Shown: positions 1 through 9,606, counted from the stretch's first letter. The stretch: 39,903 nucleotides of DNA from Eubacteriales bacterium (GCA_018385275.1 JAHAZM010000058.1:1-39903), one strand, 5' to 3'. The notes: generated by a model not told the origin, from the sequence alone. A program made the numbers and translations.

Positions 1-672
1 CTTCGGCGGTTTGCAGCCGAAAAGAGTGCGGCCCGTGAAGAGCAGATCCTTTCTCCGGCGGTAAAGCTCGCGATCGATCAGGAAATATTCCTGTTCGGCG
101 CCGACGGTCGTCTGCACCTTTGTCGTGACCGTATCGCCCAGCGCGCGCAGGAGTTCAAGCGCGGCTGTGTTGATAGCGGACATAGAACGCAGGAGAGGGG
201 TTTTTTTATCCAGAGACTCGCCGCCGTAGGAACAGAAGACCGTAGGAATGCAGAGGGTCTTGTCCTTGATAAAAGCGTACGAGGTCGGATCCCAGGCCGT
301 ATATCCGCGCGCTTCGAAGGTGGCGCGCAGACCGCCGGACGGGAAAGACGAAGCATCGGGTTCGCCCTTGATGAGCTCTTTTCCGGAAAACTCCATGATG
401 ACGGTGCCGTCGTCGGTGGGGCAGATGAAGCTCTCGTGCTTTTCGGCGGTAATGCCGGTCATGGGCTGGAACCAGTGCGTAAAATGGGTGGCGCCGTGCT
501 CGATGGCCCAGTCCTTCATGGAATTGGCGATCACATCGGCGACAGCGCGGTCCAGAGGCTTTTCTTCCGCGATAGACTGTTTGAAAGCCTTGTAGGTATC
601 CTTGGGCAAACGACTTTTCATGATGCCGTCGTTGAAAACAAGACTTCCGAAGACCTCTTTGATTGTACTCAT
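1..672 (-). CDS. glnN: Glutamine synthetase type III (GlnN family), partial, N-terminal part only, runs off the window start
   Basis: Minus-strand reading gives [34 protein letters not shown]...[99 protein letters not shown]..., typical of GSIII. It is absent from the ORF track because the 3' end is cut off. Confidence 0.85.
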   Translation of the reverse strand, partial: MSTIKEVFGSLVFNDGIMKSRLPKDTYKAFKQSIAEEKPLDRAVADVIANSMKDWAIEHGATHFTHWFQPMTGITAEKHESFICPTDDGTVIMEFSGKELIKGEPDASSFPSGGLRATFEARGYTAWDPTSYAFIKDKTLCIPTVFCSYGGESLDKKTPLLRSMSAINTAALELLRALGDTVTTKVQTTVGAEQEYFLIDRELYRRRKDLLFTGRTLFGCKPPK

Positions 673-702
673 AACCACACCTCGCTTATTTGTTATAAAA
701 GG

Positions 703-737
703 AGGGCGCAGCAGACTAATGTTGTCTACAGCGCCCT
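703..737 (-). promoter_or_regulatory. Terminator-like hairpin (possible attenuator) in the glnN 5' leader
   Basis: Minus strand AGGGCGC-TGTAGAC-AACATTA-GTCTGCT-GCGCCCT followed by CCTTTTAT, between the promoter and the start codon. Confidence 0.5.
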
Positions 738-751
738 GCTGTTATGTGATT

Positions 752-780
752 ATATTAGCATTCGTAAATAGACTTGTCAA
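752..780 (-). promoter_or_regulatory. SigA-type promoter for glnN
   Basis: Minus strand TTGACA - 17 nt - TAATAT. Confidence 0.6.
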
Positions 781-787
781 CGGTTTT

Positions 788-2716
788 TTAGTCGTGGCGT
801 TTTTCGGCGATTTCAAGCAGAACGTCAGACAGGAATTTCTCGAACGGGATCGCTCCGATATCGCCGGCGGAACGGCTGCGGACGGCGACGGTGCCGTTCT
901 CCTGCTCCTTGTCGCCGACGATCAGCAGATACGGGATCTTCTCGAGGCGGGCCTCGCGGATCTTGAAGCCGATCTTTTCATTGCGAAGATCGGTTTCGAC
1001 GCGAACGCCGCAAGCGCTCAGTCTGGAGGCAAGGGCGTTGGCATAGTCGTCGTTGCGATCCGTGAGCGTCAGGATTTTGATCTGGGTCGGAGCCAGCCAG
1101 GTCGGGAAAGCACCGGCGTATTTTTCGATCAGGAGCGCCAGCGTCCGCTCGTAGCAGCCCAGAGAAGTGCGGTGTATGATATAGGGACGGCGTTTGCGGC
1201 CGTCGACGTCGATGTATTCCATGCCGAATTTTTCAGCCAGCATCTGGTCGATCTGGATCGTGACGAGCGTATCCTCTTTGCCGTGAACGTTTTTGATCTG
1301 AATATCCAGTTTCGGGCCGTAGAAGGCGGCTTCGCCGACGCCGATGCTGTATTGGATGCCGATGTCGTCGAGGATCTTCTTCATGACGCCCTGGGCTTCA
1401 TCCCATTGCTCGGGCGTACCGATGTACTTGGCGCGGTCGTTCGGATCCCACTGAGAGAAACGATAGGTCACGTCGTTGCCCAAGCCTATGACGCCGAGAA
1501 CGTATTTGGCCAGTTCCACGCAGTGGAAGAATTCCTCTTCGAGCTGTTCGGGGCGAAGAATGATGTGACCCTCGGAGATGGTGAACTGACGAACGCGGAT
1601 CAGGCCGTGCATTTCTCCGCTGTCCTCATTGCGGAAGAGGGTGGAGGTTTCGCCCAGACGCATGGGCAGATCACGATAGGAACGCTGGCGGTTGAGGAAT
1701 ACCTGATACTGGAACGGGCAGGTCATGGGACGAAGGGCAAAGACTTCTTTATCGGTGGCTTCGTCGCCCAGAACGAACATCCCTTCCTTATAGTGATCCC
1801 AGTGGCCGGAGATCTTGTAGAGGTCGGATTTGGCCATGAAGGGAGTTTTGGTCAGCAGGTAACCGCGTTTTTGTTCCTCGTCCTCGATCCAGCGCTGCAG
1901 CACTTGGATGATACGGGCGCCTTTCGGAAGCATGATCGGCAGGCCTTGTCCGATGACGTCGACGGTCGTGAAGAGTTCGAGTTCTCTGCCGAGTTTGTTA
2001 TGATCGCGCTTTTTTGCTTCTTCAACGGCGGCAAGATACTCTTCCATTTCGGCTTTTTTTGTAAAAGCCGTACCGTAAATGCGCTGCAGCATTTTGTTTT
2101 TTTCATTGCCGCGCCAGTAGGCTCCCGCGACGCCGGTGAGCTTGAAGGCTTTGACCTTGCCCGTGGACGGAACGTGAGGGCCGGCACACAGGTCGACGTA
2201 ATCTCCCTGGCGATAAAAACTGATCGGCTCACCTTCGGGCAGATCACGGATAAGCTCCTGTTTATAAGGCTCGTCCTTCATCAGCGCCAGCGCTTCTTCT
2301 TTGGGAAGGATGAAGCGCTCGAGTTTCAGGTCCTCCTTGACGATTTTAGCCATTTCAGATTCGATCGCTTCCAGATCCTTGGGCGTAAAACTGGTTTCCA
2401 GATCAAAGTCATAGTAAAAACCGTTGTCGATGGCCGGGCCGATCGCCAGACGTGCATCAGGGAAAAGGCGTTTGACGGCCTGCGCCATAATGTGCGAGGC
2501 GGTATGGCGCAGGGCGCGCTTGCCTTCGTCGTTGTCGAAAGTCAGGACTTCAAAAGTGCAGTCGTGATCGACGACGGCTGCAAGGTCCGTGACCTGGCCG
2601 TCGATTTTGACGGCGAGCGCGGCGCGGGCAAGACCGGCGCTGATTTGCTCGACGATGCTCATGGCTGTTCCGGCGGCAAAATCCTGTTTGCTGCCGTCTT
2701 TTAATGTTAAGATCAT
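788..2716 (-). CDS. thrS: Threonyl-tRNA synthetase
   Basis: MILTLKDGSKQDFAAGTAMSIVEQI... with TGS, HxxxH (HTASHIMAQAVKRLFPDARLAIGP), class II motifs and anticodon-binding domain. Start chosen at 2716 (upstream AGGTAC); the ORF-track start at 2803 lies in the T-box. Confidence 0.97.
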   Translation of the reverse strand: MILTLKDGSKQDFAAGTAMSIVEQISAGLARAALAVKIDGQVTDLAAVVDHDCTFEVLTFDNDEGKRALRHTASHIMAQAVKRLFPDARLAIGPAIDNGFYYDFDLETSFTPKDLEAIESEMAKIVKEDLKLERFILPKEEALALMKDEPYKQELIRDLPEGEPISFYRQGDYVDLCAGPHVPSTGKVKAFKLTGVAGAYWRGNEKNKMLQRIYGTAFTKKAEMEEYLAAVEEAKKRDHNKLGRELELFTTVDVIGQGLPIMLPKGARIIQVLQRWIEDEEQKRGYLLTKTPFMAKSDLYKISGHWDHYKEGMFVLGDEATDKEVFALRPMTCPFQYQVFLNRQRSYRDLPMRLGETSTLFRNEDSGEMHGLIRVRQFTISEGHIILRPEQLEEEFFHCVELAKYVLGVIGLGNDVTYRFSQWDPNDRAKYIGTPEQWDEAQGVMKKILDDIGIQYSIGVGEAAFYGPKLDIQIKNVHGKEDTLVTIQIDQMLAEKFGMEYIDVDGRKRRPYIIHRTSLGCYERTLALLIEKYAGAFPTWLAPTQIKILTLTDRNDDYANALASRLSACGVRVETDLRNEKIGFKIREARLEKIPYLLIVGDKEQENGTVAVRSRSAGDIGAIPFEKFLSDVLLEIAEKRHD

Positions 2717-2728
2717 ATTGTACCTCCA

Positions 2729-2940
2729 TAAAAAAACACTTTCATCCCGTATCATGGGACGAAAGCGATGCTTCCGCGGTTCCACCCAAATTGTAAAAAC
2801 CACTCATTTCATAGACTATAACGCGTCAACCGATCGTCCTTGAGCGGTTTTCGCCGTTCTGTGCCTGTCGGCGCTTTCAGCCGTGGACGCCGACTCTCTG
2901 AAGGTCTCGGAACGGTTACTCTTTCAAATCATCCGATAGT
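2729..2940 (-). ncRNA. T-box leader of thrS
   Basis: Minus strand T-box TGGGTGGAACCGCG (2775-2788), terminator CTTTCGTCCCATGATACGGGATGAAAG plus U-tract (2729-2765), Stem I with AGUA and GAAAACCGCTC. Specifier read as ACC (Thr); UGGA fits U73 of tRNA-Thr. Confidence 0.92.
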
Positions 2941-2943
2941 GTC

Positions 2944-2972
2944 ATTATAGCCGGATCAAGGAGAAATGTAAA
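2944..2972 (-). promoter_or_regulatory. SigA-type promoter for the thrS T-box transcript
   Basis: Minus strand TTTACA - 17 nt - TATAAT. Confidence 0.55.
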
Positions 2973-2979
2973 GCGTTTT

Positions 2980-3387
2980 TTACAGTTCCTCGTTCGGCGC
3001 CAGAGGTTCGCCATCCCGGGTCGGCTTGGTATCGACCCAGTCACGGATGCGTTCCATGAGCTGTGGAATCAGATCCATGACGCGGTCGAGGACGGTAGAG
3101 TCGTTGACCGGGAGAAGGCGGGCGCCTTCCGGCGCAAGGATCAGAAAAGCCGACGGTGTGATGTTGACGCCGGCGCCGGTGCCGCCGGCATAGGGCGTAT
3201 CCTCGCTTTTCTGCGGAGGCGGGAATTCACCGCCGCCGGAAACGAATCCGTAGGTCAATTTGGATATCGGAATGATCGTCGTATTGTCGGTAACGACAGG
3301 CGAGCCGATAATGGTGTCCACGTCGATCATGGAGCGCATGCCGGAGAGGGTGTTTTCCATGATCGATTCAATATGATTCTTTTCCAT
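2980..3387 (-). CDS. ytfJ: Sporulation protein YtfJ / GerW family
   Basis: MEKNHIESIMENTLSGMRSMIDVDTIIGSPVVTDNTTIIPISKLTYGFVSGGGEF...GGTGAGVNITPSAFLIL..., characteristic YtfJ sequence; start at internal Met 3387. Confidence 0.92.
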   Translation of the reverse strand: MEKNHIESIMENTLSGMRSMIDVDTIIGSPVVTDNTTIIPISKLTYGFVSGGGEFPPPQKSEDTPYAGGTGAGVNITPSAFLILAPEGARLLPVNDSTVLDRVMDLIPQLMERIRDWVDTKPTRDGEPLAPNEEL

Positions 3388-3389
3388 CC

Positions 3390-3836
3390 TTATTTTCTCC
3401 TTGCTTTGATGATCCCGCCTATAATATTCCACAGATGCACGTCGATTATACAGCCGACGGACAAGCTTGTCGGCCTTTTGCGTACAAAATCGGGTTCGAT
3501 CTGCAGGGTCGTTTTTGTGCCGTGGATCTGTCCGAGCCATGCGAGCAGGTTTTGCAGAGAAGCGGTCAGGAGAGCGGTGTGAGCCGGAGAGGGAAGGGAA
3601 AGACGGATATGACCGAAAATCCGCTTCGGACAGGCGCTCAGCAGAGAAAAAATCAAGCGTATATCGGGCTTTTTCTTCATTTTGACGGGAGGCAGTCGCA
3701 GTCGGAGGACGGGATGATACCAGGCGGTGAAAAAGACCCCGAAAAATGGTTTTCCGCCTTCCCAGTTCAGGCGGGCCTGCAACCCTAACGTCAGGATGAA
3801 AAAAAGCAAAACAGCCGCAATCAGAAGAATTTTCAC
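3390..3836 (-). CDS. DUF2953-like membrane protein (YtfI-like)
   Basis: N-terminal TM helix, weak similarity of pattern, and position directly upstream of ytfJ as in Bacillus ytfI-ytfJ. Confidence 0.5.
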   Translation of the reverse strand: MKILLIAAVLLFFILTLGLQARLNWEGGKPFFGVFFTAWYHPVLRLRLPPVKMKKKPDIRLIFSLLSACPKRIFGHIRLSLPSPAHTALLTASLQNLLAWLGQIHGTKTTLQIEPDFVRKRPTSLSVGCIIDVHLWNIIGGIIKARRK

Positions 3837-3874
3837 AAATTCATTATGCGCAGGGCGAAGACGATATAAACAAA

Positions 3875-3904
3875 AGGACCGGAAAGAAATCTTTCCGGTC
3901 CTGA
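3875..3904 (-). terminator. Intrinsic terminator after the msmK-like gene
   Basis: AGGACCGGAAAG-ATTT-CTTTCCGGTCCT followed by a T-run on the minus strand. Confidence 0.75.
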
Positions 3905-3914
3905 AAAACTGGGA

Positions 3915-5036
3915 TCAGCGATTGAGGATCGTGGCTTCGGTTTCTTTGTCGAAAAGGTGGATCCGGTTGGCGTCGAAGCAGACTTTGATGGTTTCGCCCT
4001 GAGCGGTAGTGGAACGAGCGTCTACACGGGCGGTGCTGGTCTCTTCTTTTCCGTCGATCGCCAGATACATCAGGGTCTCATGGCCGAGGTTTTCCACGAT
4101 GTCCACGGTGGCGTTGACAACACAATCGGGATAGTTTTCGATGAAGAGCTGTTCTTCGTGAATATCTTCGGGACGCACGCCGAGGATGATCTCTTTTCCG
4201 AAGTAACTCTCGTCGATGATCTTCTTGACTTTGCTTTCGGGGAGTTTGACGGAGTTGGTGGCGAATTTTACAAACACGCCGTTTTCGTTCTTCACGAGTT
4301 TGCCGTCGAAGAAGTTCATCTGCGGCGTACCGATGAAGCCGCCGACAAATACGTTAGCGGGATAATCGTAAAGATTCTGAGGAGAGTCGACCTGCTGAAT
4401 AAAGCCGTCTTTCATGACGACGATGCGGCTGCCCATGGTCATGGCTTCCGTCTGGTCGTGGGTAACGTAGAGGAACGTGGTGGCCAGCCTGTTGTGCAGA
4501 CGCGTGATTTCGGTACGCATCTGAACTCTCAGTTTGGCGTCCAGGTTGGACAGAGGCTCGTCCATCAGAAAGACCTTCGGTTCACGCACGATAGCGCGGC
4601 CGAGAGCGACACGCTGGCGCTGACCGCCGGACAGAGCCTTGGGTTTTCTGTTGAGATAGGACTCGATGCCGAGGATCTTGGCGGCCTCGCGGACCTTTCT
4701 GTCGATTTCCGCCTTGGGAACTTTGCGCAGGCGAAGACCGAAAGCCATGTTGTCATAGACCGTCATGTGCGGATAGAGGGCGTAGTTCTGGAAAACCATA
4801 GCGATATCTCTTTCCTTCGGAATGACGTCGTTGACCAGTTTGTCATCGATATAAAGCTCGCCTTCGGTGATCTCTTCCAGACCGGCTACCATACGGAGAG
4901 TAGTGGATTTACCGCAGCCGGAGGGGCCGACTAATACGATGAATTCTTTGTCTTTGATGTCAAGATTGAAATCGTTGACGGCGCAGACCCCGCCCTGATA
5001 CACCTTATAGATATGTTTGAGTTTGACACTTGCCAT
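3915..5036 (-). CDS. Sugar ABC transporter ATP-binding protein, MsmK/UgpC family
   Basis: Walker A GPSGCGKSTTLR, signature LSGGQRQRVALGRAI, Walker B VFLMDEPLSNLDAKLR, C-terminal TOBE/OB region (LGVRPEDIH). Confidence 0.93.
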   Translation of the reverse strand: MASVKLKHIYKVYQGGVCAVNDFNLDIKDKEFIVLVGPSGCGKSTTLRMVAGLEEITEGELYIDDKLVNDVIPKERDIAMVFQNYALYPHMTVYDNMAFGLRLRKVPKAEIDRKVREAAKILGIESYLNRKPKALSGGQRQRVALGRAIVREPKVFLMDEPLSNLDAKLRVQMRTEITRLHNRLATTFLYVTHDQTEAMTMGSRIVVMKDGFIQQVDSPQNLYDYPANVFVGGFIGTPQMNFFDGKLVKNENGVFVKFATNSVKLPESKVKKIIDESYFGKEIILGVRPEDIHEEQLFIENYPDCVVNATVDIVENLGHETLMYLAIDGKEETSTARVDARSTTAQGETIKVCFDANRIHLFDKETEATILNR

Positions 5037-5112
5037 TTTTCAACAGACCTCCATGAATTGATAGTCTCATTATATACCGGATCAAAAGGACCGTCTATGG
5101 ATAAACTGCACA

Positions 5113-5146
5113 AGAAAAAAAGAAAGCGGGCGCTTTCTTTTTTTGA
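5113..5146 (-). terminator. Intrinsic terminator after purA
   Basis: aaaaaaagaaagcgggcgctttcttttttt: GAAAGC/GCTTTC stem with A/T tracts. Confidence 0.75.
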
Positions 5147-5158
5147 GACGTGACGTTT

Positions 5159-6433
5159 TCAGCGAAGGATGATTTCTTCGCGGCGCGGGCCGTTGGAGAT
5201 TTTGCGGATCGGCACGCCGATCTCGCTTTCGATGAACTCGACGTAAGCTTTGGCCTCCGCGGGCAGATCGGCATAGCGCCGGATGCCGCGGATATCGCAT
5301 TTCCAGCCTTTCATTTCGCGCCAAACGGGTTTGGCGCGATTAAGGCGGGGCGTGACGGGGAAATCGCGTGTGACAACGCCGTCGATCTCATAGCCGACGC
5401 AAAGCTTGATCGTATCGAGATAACCGAGCACGTCCAGCGCGGTGAGGGCCGCTTCTGTGGCGCCCTGAACAGCGCAGCCGTATCGGGCCGCCACGCAGTC
5501 GAACCAGCCCATCCGGCGCGGCCGTCCGGTCGTGGCGCCGTACTCGCCCGCATCGCCGCCGCGATTCCGCAGCTCGTTGGCTTCTTCACCGAAGATCTCG
5601 CTGACGAAAGCGCCCGCGCCGACGGCGCTGGAATAGGCTTTGGTCACACAGATGACTTCCTGAATGCTGTTAGCGGGTACGCCGGCGCCGATCGTGCCGA
5701 AGCCGGCGAGGGTAGAACTGGAGGTCGTGAACGGGTAGATGCCGTGATCGGGATCTTTGAGGGAGCCGAGCTGCCCTTCGAGCAGGATCTTTTTATTCGC
5801 GCGGACGGCTTCCCGGATCAAATTCGATACATCGGCCACATACGGACGGATCAAACCGCGCTGCACGATCATTTCGGCGTAAACGTCGTCAAGTTTCAGA
5901 GGCTCGACATGATACAGATGCTCAAGCAGGACGTTCTTGATGGTCAGCACGTTGGCCAGACGGCTCCGAAGAAGATCGTCGTCGAACAATTCGGCTACCT
6001 GAAAACCGATCTTGGCGTATTTATCGGAATAGAACGGAGCGATGCCGGATTTGGTCGAACCAAACGAACGATCGGAAAGACGTCTTTCTTCCAGCGTGTC
6101 AAACAGAGGATGATACGGCATGATGACCTGAGTACGTTCGCTGACATAAAGACGGGGCGCTGGAACGTTCCGCTCCAGAACCGTATTCAGTTCATCAATA
6201 AATTTGTGGATGTCCAAAGCGACGCCGTGACCGATGATATTGACGGTGTTGGCCGAAAAGATCCCGGAGGGTAACTGATGCAGAGCGAATTTTCCGTATT
6301 CATTGATGATCGTGTGCCCGGCGTTGGCGCCGCCCTGAAAGCGAACGACCATATCGCTGTCGCTGGCCAACATATCCGTGATTTTGCCTTTTCCTTCGTC
6401 GCCCCAATTGGCGCCTACGATCGCTTTTACCAT
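5159..6433 (-). CDS. purA: Adenylosuccinate synthetase
   Basis: MVKAIVGANWGDEGKGKITDMLA...FQGGANAGHTI; start 6433 with upstream GGAGGG. Confidence 0.97.
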   Translation of the reverse strand: MVKAIVGANWGDEGKGKITDMLASDSDMVVRFQGGANAGHTIINEYGKFALHQLPSGIFSANTVNIIGHGVALDIHKFIDELNTVLERNVPAPRLYVSERTQVIMPYHPLFDTLEERRLSDRSFGSTKSGIAPFYSDKYAKIGFQVAELFDDDLLRSRLANVLTIKNVLLEHLYHVEPLKLDDVYAEMIVQRGLIRPYVADVSNLIREAVRANKKILLEGQLGSLKDPDHGIYPFTTSSSTLAGFGTIGAGVPANSIQEVICVTKAYSSAVGAGAFVSEIFGEEANELRNRGGDAGEYGATTGRPRRMGWFDCVAARYGCAVQGATEAALTALDVLGYLDTIKLCVGYEIDGVVTRDFPVTPRLNRAKPVWREMKGWKCDIRGIRRYADLPAEAKAYVEFIESEIGVPIRKISNGPRREEIILR

Positions 6434-6465
6434 TGTATATCCCTCCATTGAAAACCTACGGGGAA

Positions 6466-6494
6466 ATGATACCCGGTTAACAGGATATTGTCAA
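6466..6494 (-). promoter_or_regulatory. SigA-type promoter for purA
   Basis: Minus strand TTGACA - 17 nt - TATCAT. Confidence 0.5.
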
Positions 6495-6500
6495 ACGGAT

Positions 6501-7934
6501 TTACAGCCGGATATCGGCCTGTTTGAGAACGCTTTTGCCGTACCGGGCAAGTACCGGCTCCACGACCTCGGTCAGATAGGTCTCCGTCTGGCGAGCGGCG
6601 CAGCCGGTAAAGTTTTCCGGCGCCATCATGCTCTGAAGCTTTTCCATGCTGATGCCGAACGCTTCGTCGGCGGCGATGCGCTCGAGCAGATCGCAGTCGC
6701 GTCCGTACATTTTGACGTTTTTCGCTGCTTCCAGGCTGTGAACGCGGATCTTTTCGTGCAGGGTCTGACGGTCGCCGCCGTTTTTCACCGCGTCCATCAG
6801 GATGTTTTCGGTGGCCATAAAAGGCAGTTCGTTCATCAGATGACGGCGGATCATTTCCGGGTAGACGACGATGCCGGACGAGACGTTGATATAAAGATCG
6901 AGAACAGCGTCGACAGCAAGGAAAGCCTCGGCAACGCTGATGCGTTTATTGGCGGAGTCGTCCAGCGTGCGCTCCAGCCATTGCGACGCGGCGGTGATGG
7001 CCGGATTTACGGCGTCGACCATGACGTAGCGTGCCAGAGAGCAGATGCGCTCGCATCGCATGGGATTGCGTTTATAGGCCATGGCGGAAGAACCGATCTG
7101 CTTGGATTCGCTGGGTTCTTCAACTTCCTTCATGTGCTGCATGAGGCGCATGTCGGTGGCGAACTTTGAAGCGCTCTGCGCGATCTGACTGAGAAGGGAG
7201 AGGATCTGGCTGTCCAGTTTACGCGAATAGGTCTGCCCGGAAACGTCGAAGCATTTTTCATAGCCCATCTTACGCGCGATGATGCCGTCAAGCTGCTTGA
7301 CTTTTTCGTAATCGCCGTTGAACAGTTCGATAAAACTGGCCTGGGTGCCGGTGGTGCCTTTCGAACCGAGGAGTTTGGCTTTGGAAAGCTGGTATTCGAT
7401 ATCCTCCAGATCCATCATCAGATCCTGGATCCACAGGCACATCCTTTTCCCAAGCGTGGTCGGCTGAGCAGGCTGAAAGTGCGTAAAGCCGAGGATCGGC
7501 AGATCTTTGTAAGAGAACGCCGAATTTTTCAGATGATGAATGACGGTGATGACTTTGCTGCGGACGAGACGAAGCGCCTCATGGAGGATAATGACGTCCG
7601 TATTGTCTCCGACATAACAGGAAGTAGCGCCGAGGTGGATGATGGGACGAGCCAGAGGGCAGGCGTCGCCAAAGGTAAGAACGTGCGCCATGACGTCGTG
7701 CCGGACTTCCTTTTCGTAAGCGGCCGCTTTCTCATAATCAATATTGTGGATATTGCTGCGCATCTGCCGGATCTGCTCATCCGAGATCGGCAGTCCGAGC
7801 TGCTGTTCGGCTTCAGCCAGTGCCACCCAAAGCTTGCGCCAGGTAGAAAATTTCATATCGGCGGAGAAAAGATACTGCATTTCCGGCGAAGCGTAGCGCA
7901 GAGAAAGAGGGGATACGTAGGTTTGGTCCGACAT
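6501..7934 (-). CDS. purB: Adenylosuccinate lyase
   Basis: MSDQTYVSPLSLRYASPEMQYLFS...; signature GSSAMAYKRNPMRCE; start at 7934 with AGGAGG upstream. Confidence 0.96.
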   Translation of the reverse strand: MSDQTYVSPLSLRYASPEMQYLFSADMKFSTWRKLWVALAEAEQQLGLPISDEQIRQMRSNIHNIDYEKAAAYEKEVRHDVMAHVLTFGDACPLARPIIHLGATSCYVGDNTDVIILHEALRLVRSKVITVIHHLKNSAFSYKDLPILGFTHFQPAQPTTLGKRMCLWIQDLMMDLEDIEYQLSKAKLLGSKGTTGTQASFIELFNGDYEKVKQLDGIIARKMGYEKCFDVSGQTYSRKLDSQILSLLSQIAQSASKFATDMRLMQHMKEVEEPSESKQIGSSAMAYKRNPMRCERICSLARYVMVDAVNPAITAASQWLERTLDDSANKRISVAEAFLAVDAVLDLYINVSSGIVVYPEMIRRHLMNELPFMATENILMDAVKNGGDRQTLHEKIRVHSLEAAKNVKMYGRDCDLLERIAADEAFGISMEKLQSMMAPENFTGCAARQTETYLTEVVEPVLARYGKSVLKQADIRL

Positions 7935-7982
7935 AAGGGAAAGTCCTCCTTGGTTTCTGATTGAATTATACAATGAAGGCCG

Positions 7983-8948
7983 TTAATTGGCAATTACTTT
8001 ATCCAAGCGCAGCAGCTCAAGCTCGCGTTTCAGCCGCTCGACGTCGTTTTGACAGGCGGCGACAGCGGCTTTCAAAGCGGACAATTCATCGGTCTCGTGA
8101 TTCGGATCGGGAGCATGGTTTTCGGGCGGTTCGGTATCGGGGAAGGGTTTGCCTAAAAGAAGACCGGGAGGGGTCTCGGTCCGATATCGGGCGATCTCGG
8201 CCGAAGGGATCAGACGCTGTACTTTGCCGTCGGCGTATCGGCAGAGCATACCGTCGTGGATAAAACGCAGACTCCCGTCGGGAGCCGGGCAGGAATAAGA
8301 ACCGGGGCCGACGGCGGTATGATCGACGTAGATCCCGTCGTCACAGACACAGAGCAGTTTTCGCGAAACAGCCGAGACATCGGGGAAAAAGGCGCGGATC
8401 GGGGACGGATAAGACGCGATGCGGATGAGAGGCGTGTATTTTCCGCACGCGGTCCGGCTCAACGTATAGATCTCTTTCCGACAGGAGAAAAAGATCGCGA
8501 TCCCGTCTTGGGAAACATATTCGAGCGAGATGCTGTCCGGGAATTCAAGGACGGTTTCCCGGACGCTTTCGTCGGAAAGGATGTTCTCCAGACGGAAAAG
8601 ACGGGAACGTCCTTCGGTCGACGTGGTGAAGTAAAAAGCGCTCCGGGAGAGGAAAAGCGAGTTTATTGGATCGGTCCGGTAAGACACGCGTTTGTTCAGC
8701 CCGATCCGCGGCGTCAGCAGATAATCGGCGCAGAGCAAGCCGCCGTCGCGCAGAGCCGCGCATACGGCGAAGCCTTTTTCCGTGCTGACGGCATCGTAAA
8801 CGGTGACGCTTTCGTGGATCAAGACGTTTTTTCCGGTTTTGCCGCCGGAAGAAAAGGCAGCCTCCAACTGGTCGCTGCCGTTGCGATAAATAAGAAGCTT
8901 TCCACTCTGAAAAAACAGGATCTTGCTGCAATCAAACAAAAAAATCAT
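7983..8948 (-). CDS. Hypothetical protein (possible beta-propeller-like N-terminal region, C-terminal coiled coil)
   Basis: Long ORF filling the gap between engB and purB; repeated short beta-strand-like segments and C-terminal AVAACQNDVERLKRELELLRLDK. Start uncertain (ATG 8948 or an upstream TTG at 9020). Confidence 0.5.
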   Translation of the reverse strand: MIFLFDCSKILFFQSGKLLIYRNGSDQLEAAFSSGGKTGKNVLIHESVTVYDAVSTEKGFAVCAALRDGGLLCADYLLTPRIGLNKRVSYRTDPINSLFLSRSAFYFTTSTEGRSRLFRLENILSDESVRETVLEFPDSISLEYVSQDGIAIFFSCRKEIYTLSRTACGKYTPLIRIASYPSPIRAFFPDVSAVSRKLLCVCDDGIYVDHTAVGPGSYSCPAPDGSLRFIHDGMLCRYADGKVQRLIPSAEIARYRTETPPGLLLGKPFPDTEPPENHAPDPNHETDELSALKAAVAACQNDVERLKRELELLRLDKVIAN

Positions 8949-8976
8949 CCCCCGGATTATCCTACGGTCCGGGGGA
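8946..8976 (-). terminator. GC-rich hairpin plus T-tract downstream of engB, overlapping the start of the next ORF
   Basis: Minus strand CCCCCGGACCGTAGGATAATCCGGGGG-ATGATTTTTTTG. Confidence 0.6.
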
Positions 8977-8988
8977 ACGGGATATGAG

Positions 8989-9606
8989 TCAGGAGCCGAG
9001 ATTCTTTTTGGCCGTGTCAAAGCGGATCAAGACGCTCTCCAGTCGATCCAGCAGCGCTTCTTTTCCCTGTCCTGTCTGAGCGGAAACCGGGAGGATGGAA
9101 GAGGGGGGGACCTGAAGTTTTTCGGCCAGGATACCGATCTGTTTGTTGACGGCGGAACGGGAGAGCTTGTCACATTTAGAGGCGATATGGCAGAAAGGGA
9201 TGTTGTGATAAACCATATACGCGACCATCTGAATATCGTCCGGGGTGGGTTCGTGCCGTACGTCAACAATATGGAAGACTTCGCAAAGAGCGGTCGTTTT
9301 CTGAAGATACTGTTCGATCAGCGCGTTCCAGGCGCGGATCGCGTTTCGCGAAGCGGCGGCGTATCCGTAACCGGGAAGATCGACCAGCAGCAATTCGTCA
9401 TTGACGCGGTATTCGTTGATGAGGCGCGTTTTGCCCGGCGTAGCGCCGACGTAGGAGAGTTTCCGGTTGTTGCAGATCATATTGATGAGGCTGGATTTCC
9501 CTACGTTGGAGCGCCCGACCATAGCGATTTCCGGCAACCCGATCTCCTCGTACTGATCGATCCGCCCGATGCTTTTATACAGATTTGCTTTTTTGATCTG
9601 ATACAT
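8989..9606 (-). CDS. engB: Ribosome biogenesis GTPase YsxC/EngB
   Basis: GRSNVGKSSLIN, TPGKTRLIN, DLPGYGYA, KCDKLS G-motifs. Confidence 0.96.
   Translation of the reverse strand: MYQIKKANLYKSIGRIDQYEEIGLPEIAMVGRSNVGKSSLINMICNNRKLSYVGATPGKTRLINEYRVNDELLLVDLPGYGYAAASRNAIRAWNALIEQYLQKTTALCEVFHIVDVRHEPTPDDIQMVAYMVYHNIPFCHIASKCDKLSRSAVNKQIGILAEKLQVPPSSILPVSAQTGQGKEALLDRLESVLIRFDTAKKNLGS

Noticed and set aside
602-2704. 700-aa plus-strand ORF opposite thrS
   Set aside because: Antisense to a clear thrS; low-complexity FDV/ADR-type composition typical of the antisense frame of biased codons.
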